Assembly: GCA_013368795.1 (NCBI GenBank) | Contig: JABFXX010000151.1 | Span: 1 to 37,606, forward strand | Source of the DNA: Kofleriaceae bacterium | Lineage (GTDB): Bacteria > Myxococcota_A > Polyangia > Haliangiales > Haliangiaceae | DNA: 37,606 bases | Direction: 5' to 3' | Shown here: positions 10,824 to 18,663 of the stretch, in pieces | Layout: each line of letters begins with the position of its first letter | Numbering within the stretch: position 1 is the first letter of the stretch | The notes under the pieces: model-generated | Told to the model about the DNA's origin: nothing | Database searches by the model: none | Seen by the model: the letters and a program-made list of their open reading frames with translations, nothing else | Position numbers and translations under genes: made by a program

Positions 10824-12524
10824 ATGGTTCGGGGGAGCAGCTGTACGATTCCTCTCTTCGTGGTGCTGGTCGCGTGCGGCCCAACGTCGCCGAAGCACGG
10901 CGGTGATGACGGCGGGACGAACGGCGACCCTGACAGCGGCGACATCGTGTGCCCTCGCCAATGCTCGGACGATCTCCACACGATCGAGGATTGTCATGGC
11001 ATCGCGGTCGAGACGTGCACCGGCAACACGGCCTGCGAGCCCGACAGCAACACCTGCCAGGACGCGTGTGTTGCGGCCGAAGCGAACCATCGTTCGGTCG
11101 GCTGCGACTTCTACGCGACGCAGATGGACAGCTCGGCCAATGGCTACTGCTACGCCATGTTCGTTGCGAACACGTGGACCGCGCCAGCGCATATCGCCGT
11201 CGAGTACATGGGGCAGCAACTGCCGGTCGCGTCGTTTGCGCGCCTGACGCAGGGCTCGGGGCCGACGCTGACATACACCGCGTACGACGAGATCAACGGT
11301 CTCCCACCCGGCGAGGTCGCGATCCTGTTCCTTGCCGGCCAACCGAATGCTTCGCTGACGTGTCCGGTGACGCCCGCCGTTCAGAGTGCGCAGCTGGGCG
11401 GCACGCGCATCCAGAGCTCGTTCCACGTCACGACCGACGTCCCCGTGCAGTCGTACCAGATCAACCCGTATGGCGGCGGCCGCGCGGCCGTCACCGCGGC
11501 CTCGCTGCTCTTGCCGACGAGCGTGTGGGACACGGACTACGTCGCGGTCAACGTGTCGCCTCAATCGGTCGCCGGATCGCCGTCGCTCAACATTGTCGCC
11601 CGCGAGGACAACACGGCCGTCACGTTGACGCCGAACGCGGCAGTCGCCGGCGGTGCCGGGATCCCGGCCTCGGCCGCTGGCTCGCCCGTCACGATCACGC
11701 TGAACAAAGGACAGAACGCGCAGATTACGCAGGGTACCGAGCTCACGGGCAGCGTGATCACGTCGACGAAGCCGATCGGCTTCATGGCCGGCCACACCTG
11801 CATGAACATGCCGGCCAGCACCTCGTACTGCGATCACGGCGAGCAGATGATCCCGCCGGTGAAAGCGCTCGGCAGCAGCTACGTCGGCGTGATGTATCGG
11901 CCGCGCGTCGCTCAGGAGACCTCGACGTACTGGCGCATCGTCGGCGCGGTCGACGGCACGACGCTCACGTACTCGACCACGGTCGGCGGGCCGACGACGA
12001 TCAACAAGGGCGAGCAGGTCACGTTCCAGACCGGCACGCCGTTCGTCGTGCAGAGCCAGGACAGCGATCACCCGTTCATGCTGTTCACGTACATGACGAG
12101 CTCGACGGCAGTGTCCGAGGGGTATGGCGATCCGGACTTCGTGACGAGCGTGCCGCCGGCGCAGTACCTCGAGGCGTACGTGTTCTTTGCCGATCCCACC
12201 TATCCGGAGACGAACCTCGTCGTCGTGCGCGCGAAGGACACGGATGGTCAGTTCAAGGACGTCAATCTCGACTGCCTGGGACCGCTGACCGGCTGGCAGC
12301 CGATCGACGCGAACTACGAGTACACACGTACGGATCTGATCACCGGCAACTTCATGGCCGTCGGCAACTGCTCGACCGGACGCCACGAGATCAAGAGCGA
12401 CGCGCCATTCGGTCTGTGGGTCTGGGGCTGGGGCACGCCGCTGACGACGACGTTCACGAAGAACGTGTCGTACGGCTATCCCGGCGGGATGAACGTCGCG
12501 CCGATCAATGCCGTGATCCTGTAG
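10824..12524 (+). CDS. IgGFc-binding domain lipoprotein, copy 1
   Basis: The signal peptide ends in LVAC (Cys18) and is followed by an acidic/Gly linker. Residues about 40-95 form a Cys-rich module (CPRQCSDD, EDCHG, CTGNTACEPDSNTCQDAC). The rest matches the IgGFc-binding N-terminal-type domain common in myxobacteria: YATQMD, PPGEVAILFLAG, PVQSYQINPYGG, LLLPTSVWDTDYVAVN, GFMAGHTCMNMP and a C-terminal WGWGTPL and YPGGMNV. At 566 residues the protein is one such domain with no attached repeats. The name comes from a human mucus protein; bacterial ligands are unknown, and adhesion or surface binding is inference. A close paralogue follows directly. Start supported by a -10 box 6 nt upstream. Confidence 0.88.
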   Translation: MVRGSSCTIPLFVVLVACGPTSPKHGGDDGGTNGDPDSGDIVCPRQCSDDLHTIEDCHGIAVETCTGNTACEPDSNTCQDACVAAEANHRSVGCDFYATQMDSSANGYCYAMFVANTWTAPAHIAVEYMGQQLPVASFARLTQGSGPTLTYTAYDEINGLPPGEVAILFLAGQPNASLTCPVTPAVQSAQLGGTRIQSSFHVTTDVPVQSYQINPYGGGRAAVTAASLLLPTSVWDTDYVAVNVSPQSVAGSPSLNIVAREDNTAVTLTPNAAVAGGAGIPASAAGSPVTITLNKGQNAQITQGTELTGSVITSTKPIGFMAGHTCMNMPASTSYCDHGEQMIPPVKALGSSYVGVMYRPRVAQETSTYWRIVGAVDGTTLTYSTTVGGPTTINKGEQVTFQTGTPFVVQSQDSDHPFMLFTYMTSSTAVSEGYGDPDFVTSVPPAQYLEAYVFFADPTYPETNLVVVRAKDTDGQFKDVNLDCLGPLTGWQPIDANYEYTRTDLITGNFMAVGNCSTGRHEIKSDAPFGLWVWGWGTPLTTTFTKNVSYGYPGGMNVAPINAVIL

Positions 12525-12593
12525 CCGTGACCTTGTGCTTGGCGGCGCCGGTCGGCAACGCCAGATTTACAACGGCGCAACGGCAATTGGCTT

Positions 12594-12634
12594 TTCTTCG
12601 TTGATTCCACTCGCATCTCGCGAATAGGTTCGCG
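12594..12634 (+). promoter_or_regulatory. Promoter with dyad of second IgGFc-binding paralogue
   Basis: TTGATT (12601-12606), an 18-bp spacer and TAGGTT (12625-12630) precede the ATG at 12656 by 25 nt. The -10 box lies in a perfect 6-bp inverted repeat (arms 12619-12624 and 12629-12634, loop TAGG). The first 14 bases repeat the promoter of copy 1. Confidence 0.5.
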
Positions 12635-12655
12635 CAACACCCGGGGGGCAGGCAG

Positions 12656-14332
12656 ATGAGGACGATGGTTCTGGTTGCAGCGTTCGTGATGGCCTGTGGT
12701 CCGACGACGCGACACAGTGGCGACGACGAGAACGGCGACGACGGCGGCACCAACACATGTCCGAATCAATGTTCGGACGATCTGCACGCGATCGAGGATT
12801 GCCACGGCGTCGTCGTCCAGCAATGCAGTGGCACCACCGCGTGCGAATCGACCAACGTCACGTGCCAGGACGCGTGCGTGGCTGCCGAGGCAAACCATCG
12901 CTCCGTCGGTTGCGACTACTACGCGACGCAGATGGACAGCCTGATCAGCGGCTACTGCTATGCGGTGTTCGTCGCGAACACGTGGACTGCACCGGCGCAC
13001 ATCACCGTCGATTACAAGGGCCAATCCCTGTCGGTCGCGTCGTTCGCGCGCCTGCCCCAGGGCTCCGGAACGTCGCTGACGTATAGCCCGTACGACGCCA
13101 CGAACGGCCTCCCGCCCGGCGAGGTCGCGATCCTGTTCCTCGCCGGCACGCAGGGCTCGGCGCCGAACTGCCCGGTGGCGCCGGCGGTCCCCAGCGCGCA
13201 GAGCGGCGGCACGAAGATCCTCGACTCGTTCCACATCACGACCGACGTCCCGGTGCAGTCGTATCAGATCAATCCATACGGCGGCGGCTCGGTCGCGATC
13301 ACCGCGGCGTCGCTGCTATTGCCGACGAGCGTCTGGGATACGAACTACGTCGCCGTCAACGTGTCGCCCGCTTCCGCCGGCGCGCCGTCGATGAACATCG
13401 TCGCGCGCGAGGACAACACGTCCGTCACGTTCACGCCGAACGCGGCGCTCGCCGGTGGCGCCGGCATCCCTGCCGCCGCTGCTGGCTCGCCGGTCACGAT
13501 CATGCTCAACAAGGGCCAGAACGCGCAGATCACGCAGACCACCGAGCTGACCGGTAGCGCGATCAGCTCGACGAAGCCGGTCGGCTTCATGGCCGGTCAT
13601 ACGTGCATGAACATGCCGGTCGGCACGAGCTACTGCGATCACGGCGAGCAGATGATTCCTCCCGTCCAGGCACTCGGCAGCCGCTACGTAGGCGTGATGT
13701 ACCGGCCGCGCGTCGCGAGCGAGACCTCGACGTACTGGCGCATCGTCGGTGCCGTCGACGGCACGACGCTCACGTACTCGACGTCGGTCGGCGGTCCGGC
13801 GGTGATCAACAAGGGCCAGCAGGTGCTGTTCCAGACCGGCACCCCGTTCACGGTGCAGAGTCAGGACGCCGATCATCCGTTCATGCTGTTCACGTACATG
13901 ACGAGCTCGCAGGCGGTCTCGGATGGCTACGGCGATCCGGACTTCGTCACGAGCGTGCCGCCCGAGCAGTACCTGAAGCAGTACGTGTTCTTTGCCGACC
14001 CGACGTATCCGGAGACCAACCTCGTCATCGTGCGCGCGAAGGGCACCGATGGGCAGTTCAAGGACGTCAACCTCGACTGCCTCGGCCCGCTCGCCAACTG
14101 GAAGCCCGTCGATGGCGAGTTCGAGTACACGCGCGCGGATCTGATGACCGGCAACTTCGCGGGCGTCGGCACCTGCTCGACGGGCCGCCACGAGATCAAG
14201 AGCGAGGCGCCGTTCGGCCTGTGGATCTGGGGCTGGGGGACGCCGCTGACGTCCCCCGTCTTCACGGAGAACGTCTCGTACGGCTATCCGGGCGGCATGA
14301 ACGTCGCGCCGATCAACGCCGTGATCTTCTAG
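12656..14332 (+). CDS. IgGFc-binding domain lipoprotein, copy 2
   Basis: This is a close paralogue of the preceding gene, collinear over its whole length (558 aa). The signal peptide ends in VMAC (Cys14). The Cys-rich module (CPNQCSDDLHAIEDCHG, CQDACVAAEANHRSVGCD) and the IgGFc-binding domain (PPGEVAILFLAG, PVQSYQINPYGG, GFMAGHTCMNMP, WGWGTPL) are all retained. Differences are mostly conservative, concentrated in the linker and in a few loops (for example residues after FLAG), so both copies appear functional. It has its own promoter. The stop TAG (14330-14332) overlaps the stop of the convergent small gene. Confidence 0.88.
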   Translation: MRTMVLVAAFVMACGPTTRHSGDDENGDDGGTNTCPNQCSDDLHAIEDCHGVVVQQCSGTTACESTNVTCQDACVAAEANHRSVGCDYYATQMDSLISGYCYAVFVANTWTAPAHITVDYKGQSLSVASFARLPQGSGTSLTYSPYDATNGLPPGEVAILFLAGTQGSAPNCPVAPAVPSAQSGGTKILDSFHITTDVPVQSYQINPYGGGSVAITAASLLLPTSVWDTNYVAVNVSPASAGAPSMNIVAREDNTSVTFTPNAALAGGAGIPAAAAGSPVTIMLNKGQNAQITQTTELTGSAISSTKPVGFMAGHTCMNMPVGTSYCDHGEQMIPPVQALGSRYVGVMYRPRVASETSTYWRIVGAVDGTTLTYSTSVGGPAVINKGQQVLFQTGTPFTVQSQDADHPFMLFTYMTSSQAVSDGYGDPDFVTSVPPEQYLKQYVFFADPTYPETNLVIVRAKGTDGQFKDVNLDCLGPLANWKPVDGEFEYTRADLMTGNFAGVGTCSTGRHEIKSEAPFGLWIWGWGTPLTSPVFTENVSYGYPGGMNVAPINAVIF

Positions 14333-14559
14333 GCGACGAAGACAGAGTCTTCGTACGCGGCGTACCCGGTGATGCGGATCTCGTGGATCTGCGCCGACGG
14401 GTCGTCCTCGATCTGCGCGATCTCTGCCTCGGAGCGGCAGAACCACGGATCGAGCAACGCCTCGTCATCGAGCTCGATGTCGACCTCGAGCTCGGGGACA
14501 CGGCTGCGCGATGGATCGTCCAGCTCGCGCACCAGGTCATGGATGGCAGGCTCCGTCAT
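14329..14559 (-). CDS. Small acidic protein of unknown function
   Basis: The product is 76 residues from the ATG at 14559 and is strongly acidic, with no signal peptide or membrane segment. Motifs include EPAIHDLVRELDDPSR, ELEVDIELDDEALLDPWFC and IHEIRITGYAAYEDSV. One Cys is present. I do not recognise a family. In-frame alternatives at 14571 (ATG) and 14595 (TTG) would add 4 or 12 residues. Codon use fits the genome, and the opposite strand in this stretch carries no better gene. Its stop codon shares the CTAG at 14329-14332 with the IgGFc-binding gene. Confidence 0.6.
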   Translation of the reverse strand: MTEPAIHDLVRELDDPSRSRVPELEVDIELDDEALLDPWFCRSEAEIAQIEDDPSAQIHEIRITGYAAYEDSVFVA

Positions 14560-14666
14560 AGGACAATCCATCGCGGGGATTGCCGGCGCGGGCAACTTTT
14601 GCGGTGACGCCGGCGCGCAACCTCGCGTAGTTCCGAGAGCGAATCCGCTGCTCGGTTAACACTGGG

Positions 14667-15782
14667 GTGGCGTCAAAAATCGCCTGTAGGCGAGTGGTCG
14701 CGAATTTTGTACTCAGGGATATCGTGCCCAGACAAGCGGAGCGATACGCGCAAGACCTCGTTGTCGAGCTGTACGCCACGCAGCAATGGCGGCGCACCGT
14801 CATGCAGGACCTGTCGCGCACCGGCATGTTCCTCGCGACGGACAATCCAATGCCCGTCGGCATGCCGGTCATCGTCGCGCTCGACGTCGACGGCAAGCGC
14901 GTCGCGAGTCCGGCGCGTGTCACGCATTGCCTGGAGGGCGCCGATGCGCGCGCGCTGAGCCGAACGCCCGGCGTCGGCATCATGTTTCGCGAGCCGCACG
15001 ACGCGGTGTTCGCCGACGCGATCGCGCGCTTGCTCCAGCGCTCGCGCACCAAGCAGCCGCAGCACAGCCACATCGTCGTCGCCGATCCGCAACCGCGGCT
15101 GCTCGAGCGGCTGTCGACCGCGCTCGACGGTGCAGGCTTCTCGGTCGCGACGGCGTCGACGGGGCTCGAGGTGTTTGGCGCATGCATGCGGCGCTTGCCC
15201 GATGTCGTGCTCGTCGATCGCGCGACGCCGATGATCGATGGCCTGCAGCTCGTCGAGAAGCTCGCGTGCGACGACAAGCTCGCAGTCGTGCCCGTCATGG
15301 TGATGACGACCGAACCCCACGAGCTCGGCAGCGCGCTGCAGCGAGGTGCGGCCGACGTGCTGCTGAAGCCGTTCACGATGATCGAGCTGATCGCGCGTGC
15401 GAGCCGTGTCGCGTCGTCGCCGCGCCGCTCGGAGCGCATCGCGATGTCGGGCACGCTCGCCGACTTCGGTCTCGATACGCTGCTCCAGCTCGTCGAGCAG
15501 CAGCGCAAGACCGGCCGCATCATCCTGTCGAACGGGCATGCCGCGTGGATCGATGTCGTCGACGGCCGCGTCGTCGATGCCGGCTGGTCGCTCGGCCGCG
15601 CTCACCCGCGCGCGATCGTGATGCAGCTGCTCGACTGGACGCAGGGCACGTTCAAGCTCGTGTCGACGCCGGCCTCGAGCCGCGACAGCGATCTCTCGCT
15701 GCCGATCATGCACCTGCTCCTCGAGAACGCGCGACTGCGCGACGAGGCCTCGCGGCCTTCGTCTACAGCGGCCACTTGCTGA
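14667..15782 (+). CDS. PilZ - receiver - DUF4388 regulatory protein
   Basis: Three domains are visible in 371 residues. A PilZ-like domain occupies about residues 22-115 (AERYAQDLVVELY, DLSRTGMFLATD, PMPVGMPVIVALD, GVGIMFREP). A response-regulator receiver domain follows at about 133-250, with phospho-acceptor Asp184 (VVLVDRATPM), a Thr in VMVMTTEP and Lys234 in LLKPF. A C-terminal DUF4388 domain (about 257-350) starts with MSGTLADFGLDTLLQLVEQQRKTGRI. DUF4388 proteins are associated with motility and gliding signalling in myxobacteria. The acidic pocket has only one Asp (VADPQP) where two acids are usual, so phosphorylation may be altered. The GTG at 14667 is used here; a GTG at 14724 with AGGGA upstream is also possible and fits the PilZ start better. 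Confidence 0.85.
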   Translation: MASKIACRRVVANFVLRDIVPRQAERYAQDLVVELYATQQWRRTVMQDLSRTGMFLATDNPMPVGMPVIVALDVDGKRVASPARVTHCLEGADARALSRTPGVGIMFREPHDAVFADAIARLLQRSRTKQPQHSHIVVADPQPRLLERLSTALDGAGFSVATASTGLEVFGACMRRLPDVVLVDRATPMIDGLQLVEKLACDDKLAVVPVMVMTTEPHELGSALQRGAADVLLKPFTMIELIARASRVASSPRRSERIAMSGTLADFGLDTLLQLVEQQRKTGRIILSNGHAAWIDVVDGRVVDAGWSLGRAHPRAIVMQLLDWTQGTFKLVSTPASSRDSDLSLPIMHLLLENARLRDEASRPSSTAATC

Positions 15783-16188
15783 TCACGAAGATCACGATTC
15801 CGGTCGCGAGCAGCGTCAGCATCGGCTTGAGCGCGACCGGCGGCGCCGCGAACGTCTCGCCGTTCTTCGCCGCGCGCACCTTGCGCTTCAAGAATGCGTG
15901 CAGCGCGATCACGAGCACGACGAGCGACAGCTTCGCGTGCATGTAGTGCGCCTCGTACAGCTTGAACTTGACCAGCCAGTGCAGGCCGAACACGAGCGCG
16001 ATCGTCGCGCCGATGTCGGGCACGATCGCCGCCTGGCGCAGGTGCTTCAGCAGGCGCCCGCGCGCCGCGGCGTCGGGCTCGGTCGCGTACGCGTCGAGAA
16101 ATGCCATCAGCGCGAACAGGCTGCCGACCCACATCAGCGCGCCGATGACGTGGAACGACAGGAACAGCTTGTCGAGAGTCATGCCCAT
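15763..16188 (-). CDS. HemJ/CopD-like four-helix membrane protein
   Basis: The product is 141 residues with four membrane helices (about 7-27, 53-72, 82-102 and 121-140). The pattern resembles the UPF0093/HemJ group of protoporphyrinogen IX oxidases and related CopD-like proteins: a His in the first helix (LSFHVIGALMWVGSLFAL), and HAKLSLVVLVIALHAFLKRK in the third. HemJ uses conserved His residues to bind haem and oxidises protoporphyrinogen IX in the membrane. The match is by motif only; a CopD-like role is possible. It is the last of three minus-strand genes spaced by 17 and 27 nt, and its 3' end overlaps the convergent regulator by 20 nt. Confidence 0.72.
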   Translation of the reverse strand: MGMTLDKLFLSFHVIGALMWVGSLFALMAFLDAYATEPDAAARGRLLKHLRQAAIVPDIGATIALVFGLHWLVKFKLYEAHYMHAKLSLVVLVIALHAFLKRKVRAAKNGETFAAPPVALKPMLTLLATGIVIFVISKWPL

Positions 16189-16215
16189 TGGGGGGCAGAG
16201 CTTAGCCGATCGCGT

Positions 16216-16728
16216 TCAGGTCGGCCGGTTGCGAGTCAGCCAGCCCTGCGTGCACTCGGTCATGCTCGGCATGCCCTTCTCGATCTCGGCGAGGATGCCT
16301 CTCTCGATCTTGCCCGACAGCAGCGCGACGTTCGCGGTGATCGCGCCCTTGTAGCGACGGCGGACCATGCCCTCACCCGCGGCCGTCAGCTTGTACGTCG
16401 CGGTGAGCGCGACGCGGCCGCCGAGGATCTGCGGCGCGATGTTGAGATCGATCTCGTCGGCGGCCTTGCGCCACGTCATCGTCTCCAGGTAGCGCAGGTG
16501 GCCGCCCTCGATGAACGGGCGCACGAACACCGGCAGCGGCCGCAGCGAGCGAACGCTCCACGTGCACTTCCGCATCGCGTCGTTCTCGATGTTCTCGACG
16601 ACGGTCCGGTCCCCGAGCTGCCCCACCACGTCCTGTGCCGCAAGATGATCGGGATCGAAGTACGCCTCGAGGATCGTCCTCACCGACGGCGCGACAAACA
16701 CGGTCTCGAATGAAAACTCGGTCGACAT
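16216..16728 (-). CDS. DUF2505 family (START-like) protein
   Basis: The protein has 170 residues from the ATG at 16728; a longer in-frame start would run into the upstream gene. It begins STEFSFETVFVAPSVRTILEAY-like, has the conserved FDPDHLAAQDVV stretch and a mid-protein REDUCED START-like beta pattern (YLETMTWRKAADEIDLNI, RRRYKGAITANVALLSGKIE), and ends with an amphipathic helix (GILAEIEKGMPS). This fits DUF2505, a group with a predicted lipid-binding START-like fold. No catalytic residues are known. It has no signal peptide and is probably cytoplasmic. It lies 17 nt after the lipoprotein gene and 27 nt before the HemJ/CopD-like gene, so the three are probably one operon. Confidence 0.75.
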   Translation of the reverse strand: MSTEFSFETVFVAPSVRTILEAYFDPDHLAAQDVVGQLGDRTVVENIENDAMRKCTWSVRSLRPLPVFVRPFIEGGHLRYLETMTWRKAADEIDLNIAPQILGGRVALTATYKLTAAGEGMVRRRYKGAITANVALLSGKIERGILAEIEKGMPSMTECTQGWLTRNRPT

Positions 16729-16745
16729 GGGTACAGCGCGACTCT

Positions 16746-17351
16746 CTAGTTCTCGCAGCCGCTGAAGCCGGGGCACGCGAAGTCGAACGAGCCCGTCAGC
16801 TTCACGTTGCCGGACGCGCCCTTGCCGACGAGCTTGCCGCTCAGGTCGATCGTGCCGGCGATGTGCTTCTTGTCGAACGCCGTGATGTCGACGGTGCCCG
16901 CCGCGTCGCCAAGCGTGCGCGTGGGACCGAACGTCACCATCACGTTCGCATCACCGGTGCCCTTCTTGAACACGTACTTCTTCGGCTCGAACGGCATGCC
17001 GTCCTTCTTGCCGCCGCCGGGCAGGATCGAGAACTTGATGTCGGCGCCGTGGCAGTTCACGACAAACCCGTCGACGCCCATCATGTTCTTGCGCTCGGCC
17101 TCGGTGAACCAGTAGCTGATGTTCGTCGCGGTCTTGCCGCCGAGCGACGTCTGCTCCGCGGTCACCGCGCCCGTCGCCTTCAGGTCACACTTGCCGAGCT
17201 CCTCGGGGCTCAGCACCTTCTTCGGCGGCGGTGGCGGCGGCTTCTTCTCCGGGACCGCCGCTGGCGCCTCCTCTTCGGGTGGCTTCTGGTTCTTGTAATC
17301 CTCTTTGCTACACGCGCAGAGCAGCAGGAGAGCAGCGGCGATCCTGGTCAT
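16746..17351 (-). CDS. Lipoprotein with Pro/Lys-rich linker
   Basis: The family is not recognised. The 201-residue product has a short signal peptide ending in LLCAC (Cys12 or Cys14), then a Glu/Lys/Pro-rich linker with a run of six prolines (about residues 22-45), then a compact domain of about 150 residues with four Cys (Cys in GKCDLK, VVNCHGAD, FACPG and SGCEN), which could pair as two disulfides. Mature sequence includes SYWFTEAERKNMMGVDGF and GTVDITAFDKKHIAGTIDL, suggesting a beta-sandwich. A TACTGT box (17358-17363) ends 6 nt before the ATG. It heads a three-gene row with the DUF2505 and HemJ/CopD-like genes. Confidence 0.75.
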   Translation of the reverse strand: MTRIAAALLLLCACSKEDYKNQKPPEEEAPAAVPEKKPPPPPPKKVLSPEELGKCDLKATGAVTAEQTSLGGKTATNISYWFTEAERKNMMGVDGFVVNCHGADIKFSILPGGGKKDGMPFEPKKYVFKKGTGDANVMVTFGPTRTLGDAAGTVDITAFDKKHIAGTIDLSGKLVGKGASGNVKLTGSFDFACPGFSGCEN

Positions 17352-17357
17352 GCGGGA

Positions 17358-17363
17358 ACAGTA
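17358..17363 (-). promoter_or_regulatory. Start-proximal -10 box of lipoprotein gene
   Basis: TACTGT ends 6 nt before the ATG at 17351, which implies a leaderless or nearly leaderless message. Confidence 0.35.
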
Positions 17364-17446
17364 CCGCAGCGCTACACTCGTCGTGATGCAGCGAGGCGCA
17401 TTCCGCGGACGGCCTGCGCCGGGCCCGTTTCAGTGCCGTGCCCGCG

Positions 17447-17989
17447 CTATCGAAACTTCGAGGCGTCCGCTGCGAGGATTACCTTCCGCTTCGTCGCGAG
17501 AACCTCGATTTCGAGGCCCTTCGCCGTCACGTCGTGCGCCTCGGTCCACCAGAAGTGCGAGATCGATCGCCGGGGGGTCGCGATCTCCTTGTCCGTGAGC
17601 ACGTCGCCGTACGTCCACGTTCGAACGAGCTTGCCGTCGGGCGACCACACCCAGGCGATCGTGTCCTTCGCACTCGCCGCCAGGTGCTTGTCAGTCCGGC
17701 CGCCCGTGGTCTCGACGAATGCGATCGCCTTGCGTCCCGGGGTCACGTAGGCGAGATAGTGACCGTGCTCCTTGGGCATGGGGAGCTCGAACGTCTTCTC
17801 GTCCGCGCCCGGCTTCGCACGAACGGCCATCGTCCAGCCCGTCTTGTCGTCGAATTTCACGACGACGCCGATCGTGTCGCCGGCATCTCCGACCAGCACG
17901 GCCGTGTGTTCGCTCCGTTCGTCGTCGGCGACCGCCGCAGATGACAGCGAGAGGACGAGCAGGAGCATGGCACGCGCGGGGGAGGGCAT
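17447..17989 (-). CDS. Secreted protein of unknown function
   Basis: The family is not recognised. The 180-residue product starts at the ATG at 17989 with a cleavable signal peptide (hydrophobic AMLLLVLSLSSAAVADD, likely cut after AVA). No lipobox is present. The mature chain alternates charged strands (VGVVVKFDDKTGWTMAVRA, HYLAYVTPGRKAIAFVETTGG, AWVWSPDGKLVRTWTYGDVL), suggesting an all-beta fold with propeller-like or beta-sandwich strands, probably periplasmic. A longer reading of this frame, up to 18610, is probably not coding because it overlaps the promoter region and the divergent DUF4186 gene. It sits 95 nt upstream of the lipoprotein gene on the same strand. Confidence 0.7.
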   Translation of the reverse strand: MPSPARAMLLLVLSLSSAAVADDERSEHTAVLVGDAGDTIGVVVKFDDKTGWTMAVRAKPGADEKTFELPMPKEHGHYLAYVTPGRKAIAFVETTGGRTDKHLAASAKDTIAWVWSPDGKLVRTWTYGDVLTDKEIATPRRSISHFWWTEAHDVTAKGLEIEVLATKRKVILAADASKFR

Positions 17990-18094
17990 CCGGGGTTCAA
18001 CGTCTCGCGCCGCCAAACGATCTGCCAAGCTCGCCATTTCGGCCGCTGGTTCGCTAGATCTTCGTAGAAGCGTGCTCGCGTTCGCTACGGACGC

Positions 18095-18100
18095 TAGACC
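18095..18100 (+). promoter_or_regulatory. Possible -10 box of DUF4186 gene
   Basis: TAGACC ends 6 nt before the ATG at 18107. The last base differs from the usual T, so the call is weak. Confidence 0.25.
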
Positions 18101-18106
18101 AGCTCG

Positions 18107-18472
18107 ATGGACGCGACCGATCTCGACGCCCGGCTCGACGCGATCGGCGCGCAGCCGTTCCGGTCGAAGTTCCATCTCCGCCCGGGCAGCCGCGATCGGT
18201 CGATCGCACTCGTGCGCGGACCGACGGCAATGCGCAAGCACGCGCACGACATCATCGCGAAGCGTCTCGCGCCCGCGCAGCCTCTCAACGACGGCAAGCA
18301 GACGCCGTATCGAGGCCATCCGGTGTTCGTCGCGCAGCACGCGACCGGCACGTGCTGTCGGACGTGCCTGCGCAAGAACCACCGCATCGAGCCGGGCCGC
18401 GAGCTCACCGCCGACGAGCAGGACTACGTCGTCACCGTGATCTGCCGCTGGATCGCGCGCGAGGTTGGCTAG
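18107..18472 (+). CDS. DUF4186 family protein
   Basis: The 121-residue product matches DUF4186: FRSKFHLRPGSRD near the N-terminus, HAHDIIAKRLAPAQPLNDGKQTPYRGHPVFVAQHATGT-type core (residues 45-81, cited here only by key motifs HPVFVAQHAT and GKQTPYRGHP), then CCRTCLRKNHRI and a C-terminal helix ending in ICRWIAREVG. The CCxxC cluster followed by His suggests a metal site. The biochemical role of the family is unknown. It is cytoplasmic, with no signal peptide. Its stop lies 2 nt from the stop of the convergent CPXCG-type gene. Confidence 0.88.
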   Translation: MDATDLDARLDAIGAQPFRSKFHLRPGSRDRSIALVRGPTAMRKHAHDIIAKRLAPAQPLNDGKQTPYRGHPVFVAQHATGTCCRTCLRKNHRIEPGRELTADEQDYVVTVICRWIAREVG

Positions 18473-18474
18473 CC

Positions 18475-18651
18475 CTACTGCGCGCGCGACACGTGCACGC
18501 GCAGCCGATCGCCGTCGCGCTCGATCATCACGTTCCACGGCCGGCAACACACCGCGCAGTCCTCGACCATCACGCCCGTCGTGTCCGGATCGACGTAGAG
18601 GTCGACCCACTCGCGGCAGTACGGACAGCGAACGCGGACGGTGTCTTCCAC
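18475..18651 (-). CDS. CPXCG motif-containing cysteine-rich small protein
   Basis: The product is 58 residues from a GTG at 18651. It has two Cys pairs, CPYC near residues 9-12 and CAVCC near 32-36, with [14 protein letters not shown] after the second. This is the pattern of the Cys_rich_CPXG family of small zinc-ribbon-like proteins, whose function is unknown. An in-frame TAG 12 nt upstream of the GTG fixes the start. TAGCGT (18658-18663) ends 6 nt before it, and GAGGGA abuts the start. The gene is too short for ordinary ORF cut-offs. It lies 9 nt after the metallopeptidase-like gene on the same strand, so it may be its downstream partner as well as having its own promoter. Confidence 0.8.
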   Translation of the reverse strand: MEDTVRVRCPYCREWVDLYVDPDTTGVMVEDCAVCCRPWNVMIERDGDRLRVHVSRAQ

Positions 18652-18657
18652 TCCCTC

Positions 18658-18663
18658 ACGCTA
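18658..18663 (-). promoter_or_regulatory. Start-proximal -10 box of CPXCG gene
   Basis: TAGCGT ends 6 nt before the GTG at 18651. It overlaps the last codons of the preceding gene. Confidence 0.3.

Noticed and set aside
17373-17598. TACACT box (17373-17378) 7 nt before an ATG at 17386 and a 70-codon plus-strand frame
   Set aside because: The frame is Arg/Pro-rich and antisense to the secreted protein gene at 17447-17989, so a protein is unlikely; the box may still give antisense RNA.
18000-18610. Upstream extension of the secreted-protein frame to 18610
   Set aside because: It would cross the divergent DUF4186 gene and lacks a signal peptide at its start; the ATG at 17989 gives a proper one.
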